Assembly: GCA_002336035.1 (NCBI GenBank)
Contig: DDED01000073.1
Coordinates: forward strand, 7,277-71,276
DNA length: 64,000 bases
Origin: Cellvibrionales bacterium UBA1963
GTDB lineage: Bacteria; Pseudomonadota; Gammaproteobacteria; Pseudomonadales; UBA7434
Direction of reading: 5' to 3'
Positions 18,027-28,468 of the stretch are shown in pieces. The notes under the pieces were generated by a model. The model was given only the letters and a program-made list of their open reading frames with translations, did not search any database and was not told the origin of the DNA. Position 1 is the stretch's first letter. Every line of letters begins with the position of its first letter. A program made the translations under genes and the position numbers.

Positions 18027-19282
18027 CGATATTTTTTTTCATCAAACGGTAGTTGTGCGACACCGCTTTCAACTGCAGCCTTAGCAACAGCCGCAGATAC
18101 TCTATGTAATAGGCGTGGATCGAGTGGTTTTGGAATAATATACTCTTTACCGAAACTGAGTTCTTTCAAACCACAAGCTTGAGCTACCGCGACAGGAACA
18201 GCCTCTCTAGCCAGATCTTTTAATGCATGCACTGCGGCAATTTTCATTGCTTCATTAATTTGCCGCGCTCTAACGTCAAGCGCACCCCTAAAAATATAGG
18301 GAAAGCCCAGTACGTTATTCACTTGGTTAGGTAAATCAGAACGGCCCGTCGCCATAATAATATCGTCGCGAGTCGCATGTGCGATGGCAGGTGCAATTTC
18401 CGGATCAGGATTTGAACAAGCAAAAATAACGGGGTTAGCGGCCATTGTCAAAAGCATCTCTGCAGCCAGTAAGTTCGAGCCTGAAAGTCCAATAAATACA
18501 TCGGCATTAACGCATGCATCACTCAATGTACGTGCCTCTGTCTCTATCGCAAACTCAGCTTTAAATTCATTCACTTCAGCTCTACCTTGATAGATAACAC
18601 CTAAGCGATCAAGCATAATAATATTTTGGGCTTCGGCGCCTAAACTAATCAGTAACCGCATTCCTGCGATAGCCGCAGAGCCCGCGCCAAGGCAAACTAT
18701 TTTAGCATTTGCAAGCGTTTTACCTTGTAAATCAAGCGCATTAATTAATGCTGCAGCTGTGACAATTGCAGTCCCATGCTGATCATCATGAAAAACAGGT
18801 ATATCGCACATAGCCTGCAACCGTCTTTCAATATCAAAACACTCAGGCGCCTTTATATCTTCAAGATTTATGCCACCAAAGGTTTTTGAAATATTCCTTA
18901 CTGTCTCAATAAAACTTTCTGTGTCATTGGTATCAACTTCAATATCTATGGAATCAATTTTACCGAAGCGCTTAAATAATAAGGCCTTACCTTCCATTAC
19001 AGGCTTACTTGCGAGCGCCCCCAAATTACCCAATCCAAGGATAGCGCTGCCATTACTGATCACTGCAACAAAATTACCTTTGATGGTGTAATCGTAGGCC
19101 CGTTCAGGATTTTCAGCAATCGCTCTTACTGGTTCAGCGACGCCTGGACTGTAGGCTAGGGCAAGATCATCTTGTGTCTCTGCCGAGGTAGTTAAAGCAA
19201 TTGAGATTTTGCCTGGCTCAGGAAGAGCATGATAATCCAAGGCAGTCTGCTTAGGCGTGTCTTTAGAAAAGCGAGTTGTCAT
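18023..19282 (-). CDS. maeB: NADP-type malic enzyme, short form
   Basis: The 419-residue protein (start ATG 19282, MTTRFSKDTPKQTALDYH) has LAYSPGVAEPVRAIAENP, FVAVISNGSAILGLGNLGAL, the metal/substrate segment PVFHDDQHGTAIVTAAALIN and the nucleotide-binding GAGSAAIAGMRLL. It decarboxylates malate to pyruvate. It lacks the phosphotransacetylase-like C-terminal half of E. coli MaeB, matching the roughly 420-residue Pseudomonas form. It is next to mrcA and rpmE as in that lineage. Confidence 0.92.
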   Translation of the reverse strand: MTTRFSKDTPKQTALDYHALPEPGKISIALTTSAETQDDLALAYSPGVAEPVRAIAENPERAYDYTIKGNFVAVISNGSAILGLGNLGALASKPVMEGKALLFKRFGKIDSIDIEVDTNDTESFIETVRNISKTFGGINLEDIKAPECFDIERRLQAMCDIPVFHDDQHGTAIVTAAALINALDLQGKTLANAKIVCLGAGSAAIAGMRLLISLGAEAQNIIMLDRLGVIYQGRAEVNEFKAEFAIETEARTLSDACVNADVFIGLSGSNLLAAEMLLTMAANPVIFACSNPDPEIAPAIAHATRDDIIMATGRSDLPNQVNNVLGFPYIFRGALDVRARQINEAMKIAAVHALKDLAREAVPVAVAQACGLKELSFGKEYIIPKPLDPRLLHRVSAAVAKAAVESGVAQLPFDEKKYR

Positions 19283-19511
19283 AATAAACCAAAAGAAGCT
19301 AATAAAATTGCTGCCCCATAAATAAGAATGGGGAGACAAACTTATTCAGGCACAAAACGAACACACAGATTAAGGGTCTTATGCAACTATAAAAAGAAAA
19401 AGGTTGGGCAATTTGATGGATTACTGTTATTCAGACAAGGTGGAGGCTAATAAATGACGTTTTTTATCAGTGGCTTATGAGGTCTGAGCGACTATGCCAG
19501 CAACACAGAAC

Positions 19512-19539
19512 TGTCACTGACCGCAAGTGGCCAGTGACA
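19512..19539 (-). terminator. Strong hairpin 3' of rpmE
   Basis: TGTCACTG (19512-19519) pairs perfectly with CAGTGACA (19532-19539). The stem can continue through CC/GG after one A-C mismatch, leaving a GCAAGT loop. It lies 12 bases after the rpmE stop on the minus strand. There is no T-run on either side, so it may be a 3'-end stabilising stem or a factor-assisted terminator rather than a standard intrinsic terminator. Confidence 0.4.
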
Positions 19540-19551
19540 TCAGCACGCTCG

Positions 19552-19809
19552 CTACTTCTTAGTCGAGCGATTGCCAAAGCGTTTGTTAAAGCGGTCAACA
19601 CGGCCACCGGTATCCAATATTTTTTGCTGACCGGTATAAAATGGGTGGGAGGCAGACGAAGTATCTACCGTACAGTAGGGATAGGTTTCACCATCCTTCC
19701 ATTCTATTGTTTGGCTGGTTTTTAATGTTGAACGAGTCACAAAATATTCATCGACACTCGTGTCATGGAAAATAACAGTTTGGTATTCTGGATGTATATC
19801 AGCTTTCAT
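19552..19809 (-). CDS. rpmE2: 50S ribosomal protein L31, type B
   Basis: The 85-residue protein starts at ATG 19809 with AAGGA upstream and reads [20 protein letters not shown], the hallmark of type B L31. It continues with [20 protein letters not shown] and a basic tail. The CxxC zinc ligands of type A L31 are absent; there is a single Cys. An open frame continues 32 codons further upstream but is non-conserved. It lies divergent from priA as rpmE does in many gammaproteobacteria. I looked for a Zur-like palindrome upstream and did not see one. Confidence 0.93.
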   Translation of the reverse strand: MKADIHPEYQTVIFHDTSVDEYFVTRSTLKTSQTIEWKDGETYPYCTVDTSSASHPFYTGQQKILDTGGRVDRFNKRFGNRSTKK

Positions 19810-20210
19810 GGATTGTCCTTGATCAGTGTGGGATACCGCTCTCCGATTCACTAGCAAACCCACTATTGGGAGGTCAGCAACCGGTACCGTATCAACTTGC
19901 ATCATTTAAAGAGCGCGAGATTCTACCAGAATCAAGCCAGCAAGCAAGTGAATTGGCCCGCATACACCGCTGTTATTTTGATCACTTTGTAGACTCTTGC
20001 CCGCTGAAACAAAAAAAAGCATGCCAGGTCGCGCATAAAAATAAATAAACATTTAAAAACATAAGCTTAGCATTAACCTGAGTGATAAGTGATCGAAGCG
20101 AAATTTCTTGCTTCAACAGTTCGAGCCTATTAGGCCGAAACAGAGTAAACTTAAGCACAGACAAAACGACGCAACGATTATTCTTGATGGCCCAGGATTC
20201 CAACCCCTCG

Positions 20211-22451
20211 ATGAGTACCGCCCCCGCACAGATTATTCAAGTTGTGATTGCTTCTCCACTGCGGCAACACTTCGATTATTTGCCCGCTGCGGGTCAAATC
20301 GCTGAAAATTATCCAGTCGGGAGTCGCGTGCAGGTCCCTTTTGGGCGAAGGAATATGACCGGCGTAGTGATTGGCCATTCCGCCTTATCGACAATTGCAG
20401 CGGATAAACTGAAAACCATTAAACAGTCACTCGATAGTTTTGCCCTTCTCAATCATGACATGCTGGCACTGGGTCGATGGATGAGCCAATATTACCACCA
20501 CCCGCTGGGTGATACCGTTCTTAATTTATTGCCCAATACACTTCGTAAAGGCGGGCTTTATGACGCTTATACTCAGCAGTACTGGCAAATTACTCAACAC
20601 GGCTCAGGGCTCAATGAAGAAGCAATAAACCGAGCGCCTAAACAGCAGTCATTGCTTAATCGACTGCGCGAACAGGCAACGAATAACGACAGCCATGCCG
20701 CCATTTCTGAACAACAACTAAAAGCCGAAGGACACTCTCGCCCTACCGCTCTGGCATTAGAAAAAAAAGCCTTAATCACCCGCTCTTCTCAAGGCTATTA
20801 CCCCTCAGATTGCCAAAGTTTACTGCTTGGTCAGGGCGATGACATACGGCCCACATTAAACACCGAGCAAATTGATGCCAATCAGTTAATTGACCACAGT
20901 CTTGGCAGCTTTGAGACTCTTTTGCTTGAAGGAATTACTGGCAGCGGTAAAACTGAAGTGTATTTACGCGCGATTGAAAAAGTATTAGCGCAGCAACAAC
21001 AAGCGATGGTGCTGGTGCCTGAAATTGGGTTAACCCCTCAAACGATTCAACGGTTTGTTGCTCGTTTTAGCGTATCGATTGCTATTTTTCATTCAGGCTT
21101 AAACGATCGTGAGCGGCTTGCCGCCTGGACAGCCAGCAAAGAAGGTAAAGCAAGCATTATTATAGGAACGCGCTCTGCAGTGTTCACACCCACCCAAAAT
21201 CTAGGCATTATTATTATTGATGAAGAACACGACAATTCCTACAAACAACAAGACGGTATCCGCTACTCAGCACGTGATGTGGCCATTATTTTAGCTCAAA
21301 AACAAAAAATACCCGTTATTCTCGGTTCCGCCACGCCATCACTAGAGACCTATGCTAACGTCAAGGCTAACAAATACGGGCATATAGTTCTTAAAAACCG
21401 AGCAGGTAACGCTAAACCGCCCAAGATTGAGCTTGTCGATATCCGGCGGTTAGCATTGCACCAAGGCTTTAGTGATCAGTCAATTAGTGCTATTAACCAG
21501 ACGCTTGCTGAGGGTAAGCAGGCTATGGTGTTTGTGAATCGACGCGGCTTTGCGCCTCTATTGATGTGCCATGATTGCGGCTGGCAAGCACAGTGCGGCC
21601 AATGCGATGCTCGGCTCACACTCCATCAACGACCTGAAAATCTTCGCTGTCATCACTGCGACTTTAGAACAGCAGTGCCAAGCCACTGTCAGCAATGCCA
21701 ATCAAACAACTTATTAAAAGTAGGTCAAGGCACCCAGCGGAGCGCCGAGACGTTAGCTGATTTATTTCCTCGGCATGAGATTATTCGTATTGACCGCGAC
21801 AGCACACAAGGCAAGAAAGCCATGGGAGCTCAAATCGAGGCCATTAATCGCGGTCATCCAGCAATACTTGTTGGCACTCAAATGCTCGCCAAAGGCCACC
21901 ACTTCGCTGCACTCAGCTTGGTTGTGATATTAGACATTGACCAAGGGCTTTATAGCCCCGACTTTCGAAGTGCTGAAAAAACCTTGCAACTGCTGACCCA
22001 AGTAGCCGGCCGTGCAGGCCGAAGTGACACAATGGGTCGCGTGTTAATTCAAACTCATCTGCCTGATCATCCCCTGCTGATGAGTTGGCAACAGCACAGC
22101 TATCAAGGCATTAAAGCAACATTAATGGCCGAGCGGGAACTGTATTCATTACCGCCTTTTACTCATATGGCCATATTGCGGGCAGACAGTCTAAAGCCCC
22201 AACAAGCCATGCAAGCCCTTAATGACCTATTACGTGATCATAATGCAAATAACTACTGCCAAATCTTAGGACCATTAGCGACCATTATGGAAAAACGTGC
22301 AGGCAGACATCGCGCCCAGCTGGTCATAAAATCACAGCAGCGCAAAGCGCTTCATGGCACAGTTAAACAATTTATTCAGCAGCTTGAAGCAATGAAATTG
22401 CCCAGCGGTTTCCGCTGGGGGGTTGATATTGATCCGCAAGATGTTATCTAA
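20211..22451 (+). CDS. priA: Primosomal replication restart helicase
   Basis: With start ATG 20211 the protein has about 746 residues. It has the N-terminal DNA-binding domain (IIQVVIASPLRQHFDYLPAA), Walker A GITGSGKTEVYLRAI, the DEEH box IIIDEEHDNSYKQQDG and motif III LGSATPSLETY. Paired cysteines follow for the zinc lobe (CHDCGWQAQCGQC to CHHCDF to CQQC), then helicase C with TQMLAKGHHF and QVAGRAGR. It remodels stalled forks and loads DnaB. ATG 20187 is an alternative start; an upstream GTG at 20082 adds 43 non-conserved residues and is unlikely. Confidence 0.95.
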   Translation: MSTAPAQIIQVVIASPLRQHFDYLPAAGQIAENYPVGSRVQVPFGRRNMTGVVIGHSALSTIAADKLKTIKQSLDSFALLNHDMLALGRWMSQYYHHPLGDTVLNLLPNTLRKGGLYDAYTQQYWQITQHGSGLNEEAINRAPKQQSLLNRLREQATNNDSHAAISEQQLKAEGHSRPTALALEKKALITRSSQGYYPSDCQSLLLGQGDDIRPTLNTEQIDANQLIDHSLGSFETLLLEGITGSGKTEVYLRAIEKVLAQQQQAMVLVPEIGLTPQTIQRFVARFSVSIAIFHSGLNDRERLAAWTASKEGKASIIIGTRSAVFTPTQNLGIIIIDEEHDNSYKQQDGIRYSARDVAIILAQKQKIPVILGSATPSLETYANVKANKYGHIVLKNRAGNAKPPKIELVDIRRLALHQGFSDQSISAINQTLAEGKQAMVFVNRRGFAPLLMCHDCGWQAQCGQCDARLTLHQRPENLRCHHCDFRTAVPSHCQQCQSNNLLKVGQGTQRSAETLADLFPRHEIIRIDRDSTQGKKAMGAQIEAINRGHPAILVGTQMLAKGHHFAALSLVVILDIDQGLYSPDFRSAEKTLQLLTQVAGRAGRSDTMGRVLIQTHLPDHPLLMSWQQHSYQGIKATLMAERELYSLPPFTHMAILRADSLKPQQAMQALNDLLRDHNANNYCQILGPLATIMEKRAGRHRAQLVIKSQQRKALHGTVKQFIQQLEAMKLPSGFRWGVDIDPQDVI

Positions 22452-22594
22452 GCACACGTCGACCTTGTCGGATGAGATAGGACTGGCCATAATGGCTAAG
22501 CCGATACGTTGATGCCACACTACGGGCGGCGCTTTTAAGACGCTAAGACACTGATTCATCCAGCGTCGCCATAAAATCTGAGACCACTGCATAC

Positions 22595-24301
22595 ATGAAA
22601 GACATTATCCAACAACTCATTCAACAGGCCATTGAAGGCTTGATCAGCAATAAAACACTGCCGCCGGTCACCCTTCCTAGCATAAAAGTTGAGCGCACTC
22701 GCGATCCCAGTCACGGTGATTTGGCCTGTAATATTGCCTTGGCGCTAGCAAAATCTAGCGGTTTGGCGCCTCGAGAACTGGCCACATTAATTTGCGAAAA
22801 CCTTCCCGCTAATCAACTGATTTTAAGCACCGAAATTGCCGGCCCCGGTTTTATCAATTTTTTCTTAGCAAAAACTGCAAAAACCGACGTGGTTCTGCAG
22901 ATACTCGAACAAGCAGCATGTTTTGGCCATAACCAACAGGGCCATGACGAAGCAGGCAAGCCTCGCAACGCTCAGGTCGAGTTTGTCTCTGCTAACCCAA
23001 CTGGACCGCTGCATGTCGGACATGGTAGAGGAGCGGCTGTTGGCGATAGTATTTGCCGTCTCCTCAGCGCCAGCGGTTGGAATGTGACCCGTGAGTTTTA
23101 TTATAATGATGCGGGTCAACAAATTAATAATTTAGCCACCTCGGTGCAATTGCGCTGTCAGGGTGTTGGCCCTGATGACTCTCAATGGCCAGAAGACGGG
23201 TATCGTGGCGAATACATTGTAGAATTAGCTGCTGACTACATGGCGGGTAAACCGATAAACGGAGCGCTGGCATTGGCCGAGGCTAATAATAGTGCTGCAA
23301 TTCGTGATTATGCGGTGGCTTATTTGCGTAATGAGCAAGATATCGATCTTAAGGCATTTCGGGTTGGCTTCGATGTCTACTCATTAGAGTCAGCTCTTTA
23401 CAGTGAGGGAAAAGTCGATTCGACGGTAGCAGCATTGATCGCTAACGGTTTTACCTATGAAGCTGATGGTGCATTGTGGTTAAAAACGACTGATTTTGGC
23501 GATGACAAGGACCGAGTCATGCGTAAGTCAGACGGTAGCTATACTTATTTTGTTCCCGACGTCGCTTATCATTTAGGGAAATGGCAACGCGGTTTTAAAA
23601 CGGTAATTAACGAGCAAGGTGCTGACCATCACAGCACAATCACACGTGTTAGGGCTGGTTTACAAGCTTTAAATGTTGGCATTCCCAAAGGTTGGCCTGA
23701 CTATGTCTTGCATCAAATGGTCACTGTAATGCGCGATGGTGTAGAAGTAAAAATCTCTAAACGTGCAGGTAGCTATGTAACCTTAAGTGACTTAATTGAA
23801 CAAGTAGGCTGTGATGCAACACGTTACTTTTTAGTTGCACGACGAGCAGACTCACAATTAACATTTGATATTGATTTGGCGTTACAAAAAAGCAACGATA
23901 ACCCTGTTTTTTATATCCAATACGCGCACGCTAGAGTCTGCAGTGTGATGCGGCAGGCGGTTGAAAAATGGAAGCCTTTTGATTTGACCATAGGAAAAGA
24001 ACATCTAAATTTGCTGACTAGCGATGCCGAACTGGCGTTACTGAAAACTCTAGCTGCCTATCCAGACTGTGTGGCGAGCAGTGCACGGGACTTCGCACCG
24101 CATAACGTAGCAAGCTACCTGCGTGACCTGGCCGCTAATCTTCATGCCTGGTATGCCAGCGGCTCACAACAAAAGGAATGGCAATTATTAGTCGCTGACG
24201 ACACACTACGCAACGCCCGATTAACATTGGCCGAAGCCAGTCGCCAGGTGATCGAAAATGGCTTAGAATTACTCGGCGTTAGCGCACCTGAAAAAATGTA
24301 A
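22595..24301 (+). CDS. argS: Arginyl-tRNA synthetase
   Basis: The 568-residue class I synthetase has the Add1 domain at the N terminus, the HIGH-type motif [15 protein letters not shown], the KMSKS-equivalent [13 protein letters not shown], and the DALR anticodon-binding domain ([16 protein letters not shown] onward). Length is standard. It charges tRNA-Arg. It lies between priA and the ftsN-like gene, an order shared with Pseudomonas-type chromosomes. Confidence 0.96.
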   Translation: MKDIIQQLIQQAIEGLISNKTLPPVTLPSIKVERTRDPSHGDLACNIALALAKSSGLAPRELATLICENLPANQLILSTEIAGPGFINFFLAKTAKTDVVLQILEQAACFGHNQQGHDEAGKPRNAQVEFVSANPTGPLHVGHGRGAAVGDSICRLLSASGWNVTREFYYNDAGQQINNLATSVQLRCQGVGPDDSQWPEDGYRGEYIVELAADYMAGKPINGALALAEANNSAAIRDYAVAYLRNEQDIDLKAFRVGFDVYSLESALYSEGKVDSTVAALIANGFTYEADGALWLKTTDFGDDKDRVMRKSDGSYTYFVPDVAYHLGKWQRGFKTVINEQGADHHSTITRVRAGLQALNVGIPKGWPDYVLHQMVTVMRDGVEVKISKRAGSYVTLSDLIEQVGCDATRYFLVARRADSQLTFDIDLALQKSNDNPVFYIQYAHARVCSVMRQAVEKWKPFDLTIGKEHLNLLTSDAELALLKTLAAYPDCVASSARDFAPHNVASYLRDLAANLHAWYASGSQQKEWQLLVADDTLRNARLTLAEASRQVIENGLELLGVSAPEKM

Positions 24302-24375
24302 AATGATGCATTTATTAAATCTAGATCCAGCCTTATCCATTCGGTTTTCGGATCCAGCCAAGGGCACTCTCTAAT

Positions 24376-24924
24376 ATGGTTAATAAAAAAAACAACGCAA
24401 AACCCAAAAAAAATCGCCCACGCGATCAAGCCGCACTCTCCAATCTACGCGTCTCATCAACCATTATTATTGCTCTTATATTTGCCTTAGGATTGTATTT
24501 TATCAGTACGATAGAAATTGACAGCAGCAAAATTAAAGAGCCATCCAGCGATAAAAATATTCCGACACAAGAAGAGTCACTAAACCATAAAAAACAAGCG
24601 TTTACTTTTTATGATAAATTTAAACAAAATGCCGTCGAGATCAAAAAATTAAACGTCAACAAAAACCTTAGCAACGATAAACAAGAGACCGTTTACCTCG
24701 TTCAAGCAGGCTCTTTTCAAACAGAAGAGCAAGCTGAGCAACGGTTAGTTGAGTTAACGTTACTGGGATTTGAACCTGACATTCATGCAAGTGTCAATGT
24801 ATCAGGAAACCGGTGGCACCGAGTCACTGTTGGGCCTTACACGTCACGCCGCGAAGTGACTGCAGCTCAGTCAATATTAATGGCTAACAACCTTGAAACG
24901 ATGGTAAGAGAAGAAACACGATAA
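24376..24924 (+). CDS. FtsN-like SPOR-domain protein
   Basis: The 182-residue protein has a basic cytoplasmic tail (KKNNAKPKKNRPRD), one transmembrane helix (IIIALIFALGLYFISTI) and a charged linker. The C-terminal SPOR domain covers about residues 108-182 (VYLVQAGSFQTEEQAEQRLV, then RVTVGPYTSRREVTAAQ). The place between argS and hslV is where an FtsN-like gene sits in Pseudomonas. FtsN activates septal peptidoglycan synthesis. The linker is short, so I call it FtsN-like without a firm symbol. Confidence 0.85.
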   Translation: MVNKKNNAKPKKNRPRDQAALSNLRVSSTIIIALIFALGLYFISTIEIDSSKIKEPSSDKNIPTQEESLNHKKQAFTFYDKFKQNAVEIKKLNVNKNLSNDKQETVYLVQAGSFQTEEQAEQRLVELTLLGFEPDIHASVNVSGNRWHRVTVGPYTSRREVTAAQSILMANNLETMVREETR

Positions 24925-24965
24925 CCTACGGTACAATGAAAAAATAAACATTAAAGGTGTTACTA

Positions 24966-25508
24966 ATGGAGCAATACAGGGGAACCACAATTTTATCGGT
25001 ACGCCGCAATGGTCATGTCGTCATCGGTGGCGACGGACAAGTATCAATGGGCAACACCATCATGAAAGGCAATGCTCGAAAAGTCAGGCGCCTTTATCGT
25101 GGTGGCGTTATTGCAGGATTCGCTGGCGGCACAGCCGATGCCTTTGCATTATTTGAACGTTTTGAAGCCCAACTCGAAAAGTATCAAGGCCACCTAACCA
25201 GAGCCGCAGTCGAGCTTGCTAAAGACTGGCGAACCGATCGCTCACTAAGACGACTGGAAGCACTTTTAGCGGTTGCTGACGCTAAAACCTCACTCATAAT
25301 TACAGGCAATGGCGATGTCATTGAGCCCGAAGACAGCTTAATTGCGATCGGCTCAGGTGGGCCTTTTGCTCAGAGCGCCGCTCGGGCATTGCTCGACAAT
25401 ACTGAGCTTAGTGCAGAAGATATCGTCAAAAAAGGACTGGCGATTGCTGGAGATATTTGTATTTATACAAACCATAACCAAACTATTGAAAGCTTAGAAA
25501 CTAATTAG
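24966..25508 (+). CDS. hslV: ATP-dependent protease peptidase subunit HslV
   Basis: Start ATG 24966 has AAGG 8 bases upstream and gives 180 residues. The N terminus [16 protein letters not shown] implies that a six-residue propeptide is removed to expose the catalytic Thr of TT, unlike the E. coli form, which loses only Met. [32 protein letters not shown] and the C-terminal [14 protein letters not shown] are typical. It forms the dodecameric peptidase core with HslU. Confidence 0.96.
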   Translation: MEQYRGTTILSVRRNGHVVIGGDGQVSMGNTIMKGNARKVRRLYRGGVIAGFAGGTADAFALFERFEAQLEKYQGHLTRAAVELAKDWRTDRSLRRLEALLAVADAKTSLIITGNGDVIEPEDSLIAIGSGGPFAQSAARALLDNTELSAEDIVKKGLAIAGDICIYTNHNQTIESLETN

Positions 25509-25550
25509 TAACAAATTATAATCCCGTAAATGATGAGGTTAATCAGATAA

Positions 25551-26867
25551 ATGTCGATGACACCAAGAGAAATTGTACACGAACTTGATAGGCACATTGT
25601 TGGCCAAAGCGCTGCGAAACGAGCAGTTTCAATCGCATTACGTAACCGCTGGCGAAGAATGCAATTAGCCGAAGATTTTCGTGGCGAGATCACACCGAAG
25701 AATATACTCATGATTGGCCCTACAGGCGTCGGCAAAACTGAAATTGCTCGCCGACTTGCCAAACTAGCAAATGCACCATTCATTAAGATTGAAGCCACAA
25801 AATTCACTGAAGTCGGTTATGTCGGACGAGACGTTGAATCTATTATTCGAGACCTTGTAGATGTAGCAATTAAAAACCATCGGGAAAGCGCCGTAGCAAA
25901 AGTGGATCATCGAGCTTGCGAAGCAGCTGAAGAACGTATTTTAGATGCGCTACTACCCTCGGCAAGAGACATTGATGAAAGCGAAAAGCAGACTCAAACC
26001 CGTCAATTATTTCGAAAAAAATTGCGCGAAGGTGAACTTGACGATAAGGAAATCAATATTGAACTTATCGATTCACCTGTAGGTATTGAAATAATGGCCC
26101 CCCCAGGCATGGAAGACATGACTAATCAGTTGCAGGGCATGTTTTCAAATTTCTCTAAGGACAAAAAAATCACCCGCAAACTCATGGTCAAAGATGCTTT
26201 AAAACAACTAAAGGATGAGGAGGCCAATAAACTTATCAACCAAGACGAGCTAAAAGCCGACGCCATCCAAGCTGCAGAACAAACTGGTATTGTGTTTATT
26301 GATGAGATTGATAAAGTCGCAAAACGCCAGGAAGTCGGTGGCGGAGATGTTTCTCGCGAAGGTGTGCAGCGCGATCTTTTACCTTTAATCGAAGGAAGTA
26401 CAATTAGCACTAAACATGGCTCCATTAAAACTGACCACATTCTATTTATTGCTTCTGGCGCTTTTCATTTGTCAAAACCTTCCGATTTGATTCCTGAGTT
26501 GCAGGGCCGCTTGCCTATTCGAGTTGAACTCGACCCCTTATCTGCCGATGATTTTGAAAAGATATTAACCGAACCTCACGCGTCGTTGACCGAGCAGTAT
26601 CAGGCACTATTAGAGACAGAAGGATTGCGTCTTGAATTCACGCCAGACGGCATTGCTAGCATTGCGCAAACTGCATGGCAAGTTAATGAAAAAACTGAAA
26701 ATATTGGCGCACGTAGGTTGCATACGATTCTGGAAAGGCTGCTAGAAAGCGCGTCTTTTGAAGCCAGCGATCTTGGTGGCCAGCGTATCATAGTTGATCA
26801 AAAATACGTTGACCAGCAACTGCAAGCACTCGCAGCCGATGAAGATCTAAGCCGGTTTATTTTATAA
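25551..26867 (+). CDS. hslU: ATP-dependent protease ATPase subunit HslU
   Basis: The 438-residue AAA+ unfoldase has Walker [18 protein letters not shown], the GYVGRDVE pore motif, Walker [13 protein letters not shown], an I-domain between them, sensor [12 protein letters not shown] and the C-terminal LSRFIL tail that activates HslV. It is 42 bases downstream of hslV in one operon. The I-domain is of normal length. Confidence 0.97.
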   Translation: MSMTPREIVHELDRHIVGQSAAKRAVSIALRNRWRRMQLAEDFRGEITPKNILMIGPTGVGKTEIARRLAKLANAPFIKIEATKFTEVGYVGRDVESIIRDLVDVAIKNHRESAVAKVDHRACEAAEERILDALLPSARDIDESEKQTQTRQLFRKKLREGELDDKEINIELIDSPVGIEIMAPPGMEDMTNQLQGMFSNFSKDKKITRKLMVKDALKQLKDEEANKLINQDELKADAIQAAEQTGIVFIDEIDKVAKRQEVGGGDVSREGVQRDLLPLIEGSTISTKHGSIKTDHILFIASGAFHLSKPSDLIPELQGRLPIRVELDPLSADDFEKILTEPHASLTEQYQALLETEGLRLEFTPDGIASIAQTAWQVNEKTENIGARRLHTILERLLESASFEASDLGGQRIIVDQKYVDQQLQALAADEDLSRFIL

Positions 26868-26902
26868 ATAATAGCAGCTCTAATTTTTCAAATGAGTCAG
26901 TC

Positions 26903-27274
26903 GTGAAACCACAGAAAATTCAATTACACAAAATTTCTAAACAGCTCGAGTTAGTGTTCAACACTAATCAGCGATATTTACTCAGCGCTGAATACCTCAG
27001 GGTTCTCTCGCCTTCAGCAGAAGTCAGAGGACACCACCCAAACCAAGCAACTCTCCAGTTTGGAAAAAAAGACATTGGCATCACATCAATTGCCAGTGTT
27101 GGCAACTACGCCATACAGATTTTTTTTGATGACCAGCACGACAGTGGCATTTATTCGTGGGAATACTTACATCAATTATGCGTCAAGCATGATGACTACT
27201 GGCAAAGCTATCTTGCTCAGCTAAAACGATCAAATAAATGCCGCGAAGCCAATGTCGACATTATTAAATTTTAG
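26903..27274 (+). CDS. DUF971 (GBBH-like N-terminal domain) protein
   Basis: The 123-residue protein starts at GTG 26903 and shows the DUF971 core: YLLSAEYLRVLSPSAEVRGH, then GNYAIQIFFDDQHDSGIYSW and EYLHQLC. The same fold caps gamma-butyrobetaine hydroxylase, and stand-alone copies have been linked by others to Fe-S or metal handling; no function can be read here. Its place directly after hslU is conserved in Pseudomonas-type genomes. Confidence 0.85.
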   Translation: MKPQKIQLHKISKQLELVFNTNQRYLLSAEYLRVLSPSAEVRGHHPNQATLQFGKKDIGITSIASVGNYAIQIFFDDQHDSGIYSWEYLHQLCVKHDDYWQSYLAQLKRSNKCREANVDIIKF

Positions 27275-27296
27275 CTACCTACTTACCTTTGATAAG

Positions 27297-27800
27297 CTAT
27301 TTTTTCATGCGCGAAGAAAAATCCCAAGCCGTTAACCATTTAGGTGAAATTTGCAAAACATATTCATCCTCACTGCGGCTTAACAGCCATTTTGCAAGAT
27401 AAGCATCTGGTTCAACCGCATATCTTTTGAAGAGTTGATTCAGTAACAGCTCAGCATTGCCTAACGCCATGCTAACGACGCCCTGACCGCGGACGCCACT
27501 ATAAGGCATGCTGTCAGCGGCCACCTCAAAACCACATTTTTCATTCAGTAAAAATCGCTTAGCTACCAGAGAAGATCGATGAATAGCACAAAAGAAACAA
27601 TCATGCTGATAGATAAACCATAATGATGACACTAAGGGGAATCCGTCTGAGCCCACGCTCGAAATTCTTAAAGGTATTTTGCTCTGCGATAAAAAAATTT
27701 CTATTTCCGTCAGGGTCATTTGACTAGACGGCTTGACTAAAAAAGGTTGATCAGTCATTAAAATACCCATTCTTAAACACGTTTGTATTGCCTGAATCAT
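27297..27800 (-). CDS. Pyridoxamine-5'-phosphate-oxidase-like FMN-binding protein
   Basis: The 167-residue protein has a split-barrel flavin-binding core: IPLRISSVGSDGFPLVSSLW, then CAIHRSSLVAKRFLLNEKCG and the VRGQGVVSMA strand. The family includes flavin-dependent reductases and general stress proteins, and a substrate cannot be named. ATG 27758 (MTDQPFLV) is an alternative start because the first 14 residues are not conserved. It stands alone between two plus-strand genes. Confidence 0.65.
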   Translation of the reverse strand: MIQAIQTCLRMGILMTDQPFLVKPSSQMTLTEIEIFLSQSKIPLRISSVGSDGFPLVSSLWFIYQHDCFFCAIHRSSLVAKRFLLNEKCGFEVAADSMPYSGVRGQGVVSMALGNAELLLNQLFKRYAVEPDAYLAKWLLSRSEDEYVLQISPKWLTAWDFSSRMKK

Positions 27801-27929
27801 ACAATTCTTAATAAAACTAAACTATCATAAATGTAAGGCATGAAGGCCAGACTGTATACTATATTCATTTAATACGTATTTTTTGTCTTTAAAAACTCGC
27901 CACATCAAGACCCATTAAAAGGAAAAAAA

Positions 27930-28319
27930 ATGAACACAATCGTTAATATCTTATTTGCAGTAGCCATGATGCCTATTATTTTAAATTTTATCAGCCACTA
28001 TTTTAAACACAAAGAGTTTGGCGTGGTCGATAACAATAATCCGCGTCAACAAGCTGCTGGACTGAGCGGCGCTGGTAGTAGAAGCATCGCGGCTCAACAA
28101 AATGCTTGGGAAGCCTTGCCGTTGTTTTCTGCTGCTATTTTAGGTGCTTATTTAATGGGCGCAAGTGCCGATCAAATGCTACTCCCTGCCTATATTTTTC
28201 TTGGCATGCGGGTAGCACACGCTATTTGCTATTTGGCTGATTTAGCAATTTTACGCTCAATCGTCTGGATAATCGGCCTAATCAGCTGCATCTGGATTCT
28301 CCAGCTAGGCGCTGGATAA
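27930..28319 (+). CDS. MAPEG-family membrane protein
   Basis: The 129-residue protein has four hydrophobic segments and the MAPEG pattern: N-terminal helix, NNPRQQAAGLSGAGSRSIAAQ loop, AQQNAWEALPLFSAAILGA, and FLGMRVAHAICYL near the third helix. MAPEG members are glutathione- or lipid-modifying inner-membrane enzymes in eukaryotes, while the bacterial branch is mostly uncharacterised. ATG follows AAAGGAAAAAAA closely. It is monocistronic as far as spacing shows. Confidence 0.85.
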   Translation: MNTIVNILFAVAMMPIILNFISHYFKHKEFGVVDNNNPRQQAAGLSGAGSRSIAAQQNAWEALPLFSAAILGAYLMGASADQMLLPAYIFLGMRVAHAICYLADLAILRSIVWIIGLISCIWILQLGAG

Positions 28320-28468
28320 GCGCATTTCTTTATAACTGATCACTGGATGACAGTGGCCTCCTGGCAGGCTGGTCTATTTTCTTAGCCGCTAGGAGAGTAC
28401 AATATTACCTCATAGGCTGGCCAAGCTTTAATGAATATTGTTTTAGTCCGGCTAAGAAAGAGGTAACG

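Noticed and set aside
19866..20048. 60-codon plus-strand frame between rpmE and priA
   Set aside because: Composition is ordinary for the divergent promoter region, with no motif or ribosome site.
20082..20210. Upstream extension of priA
   Set aside because: GTG start lacks a ribosome site and the added residues do not match PriA.
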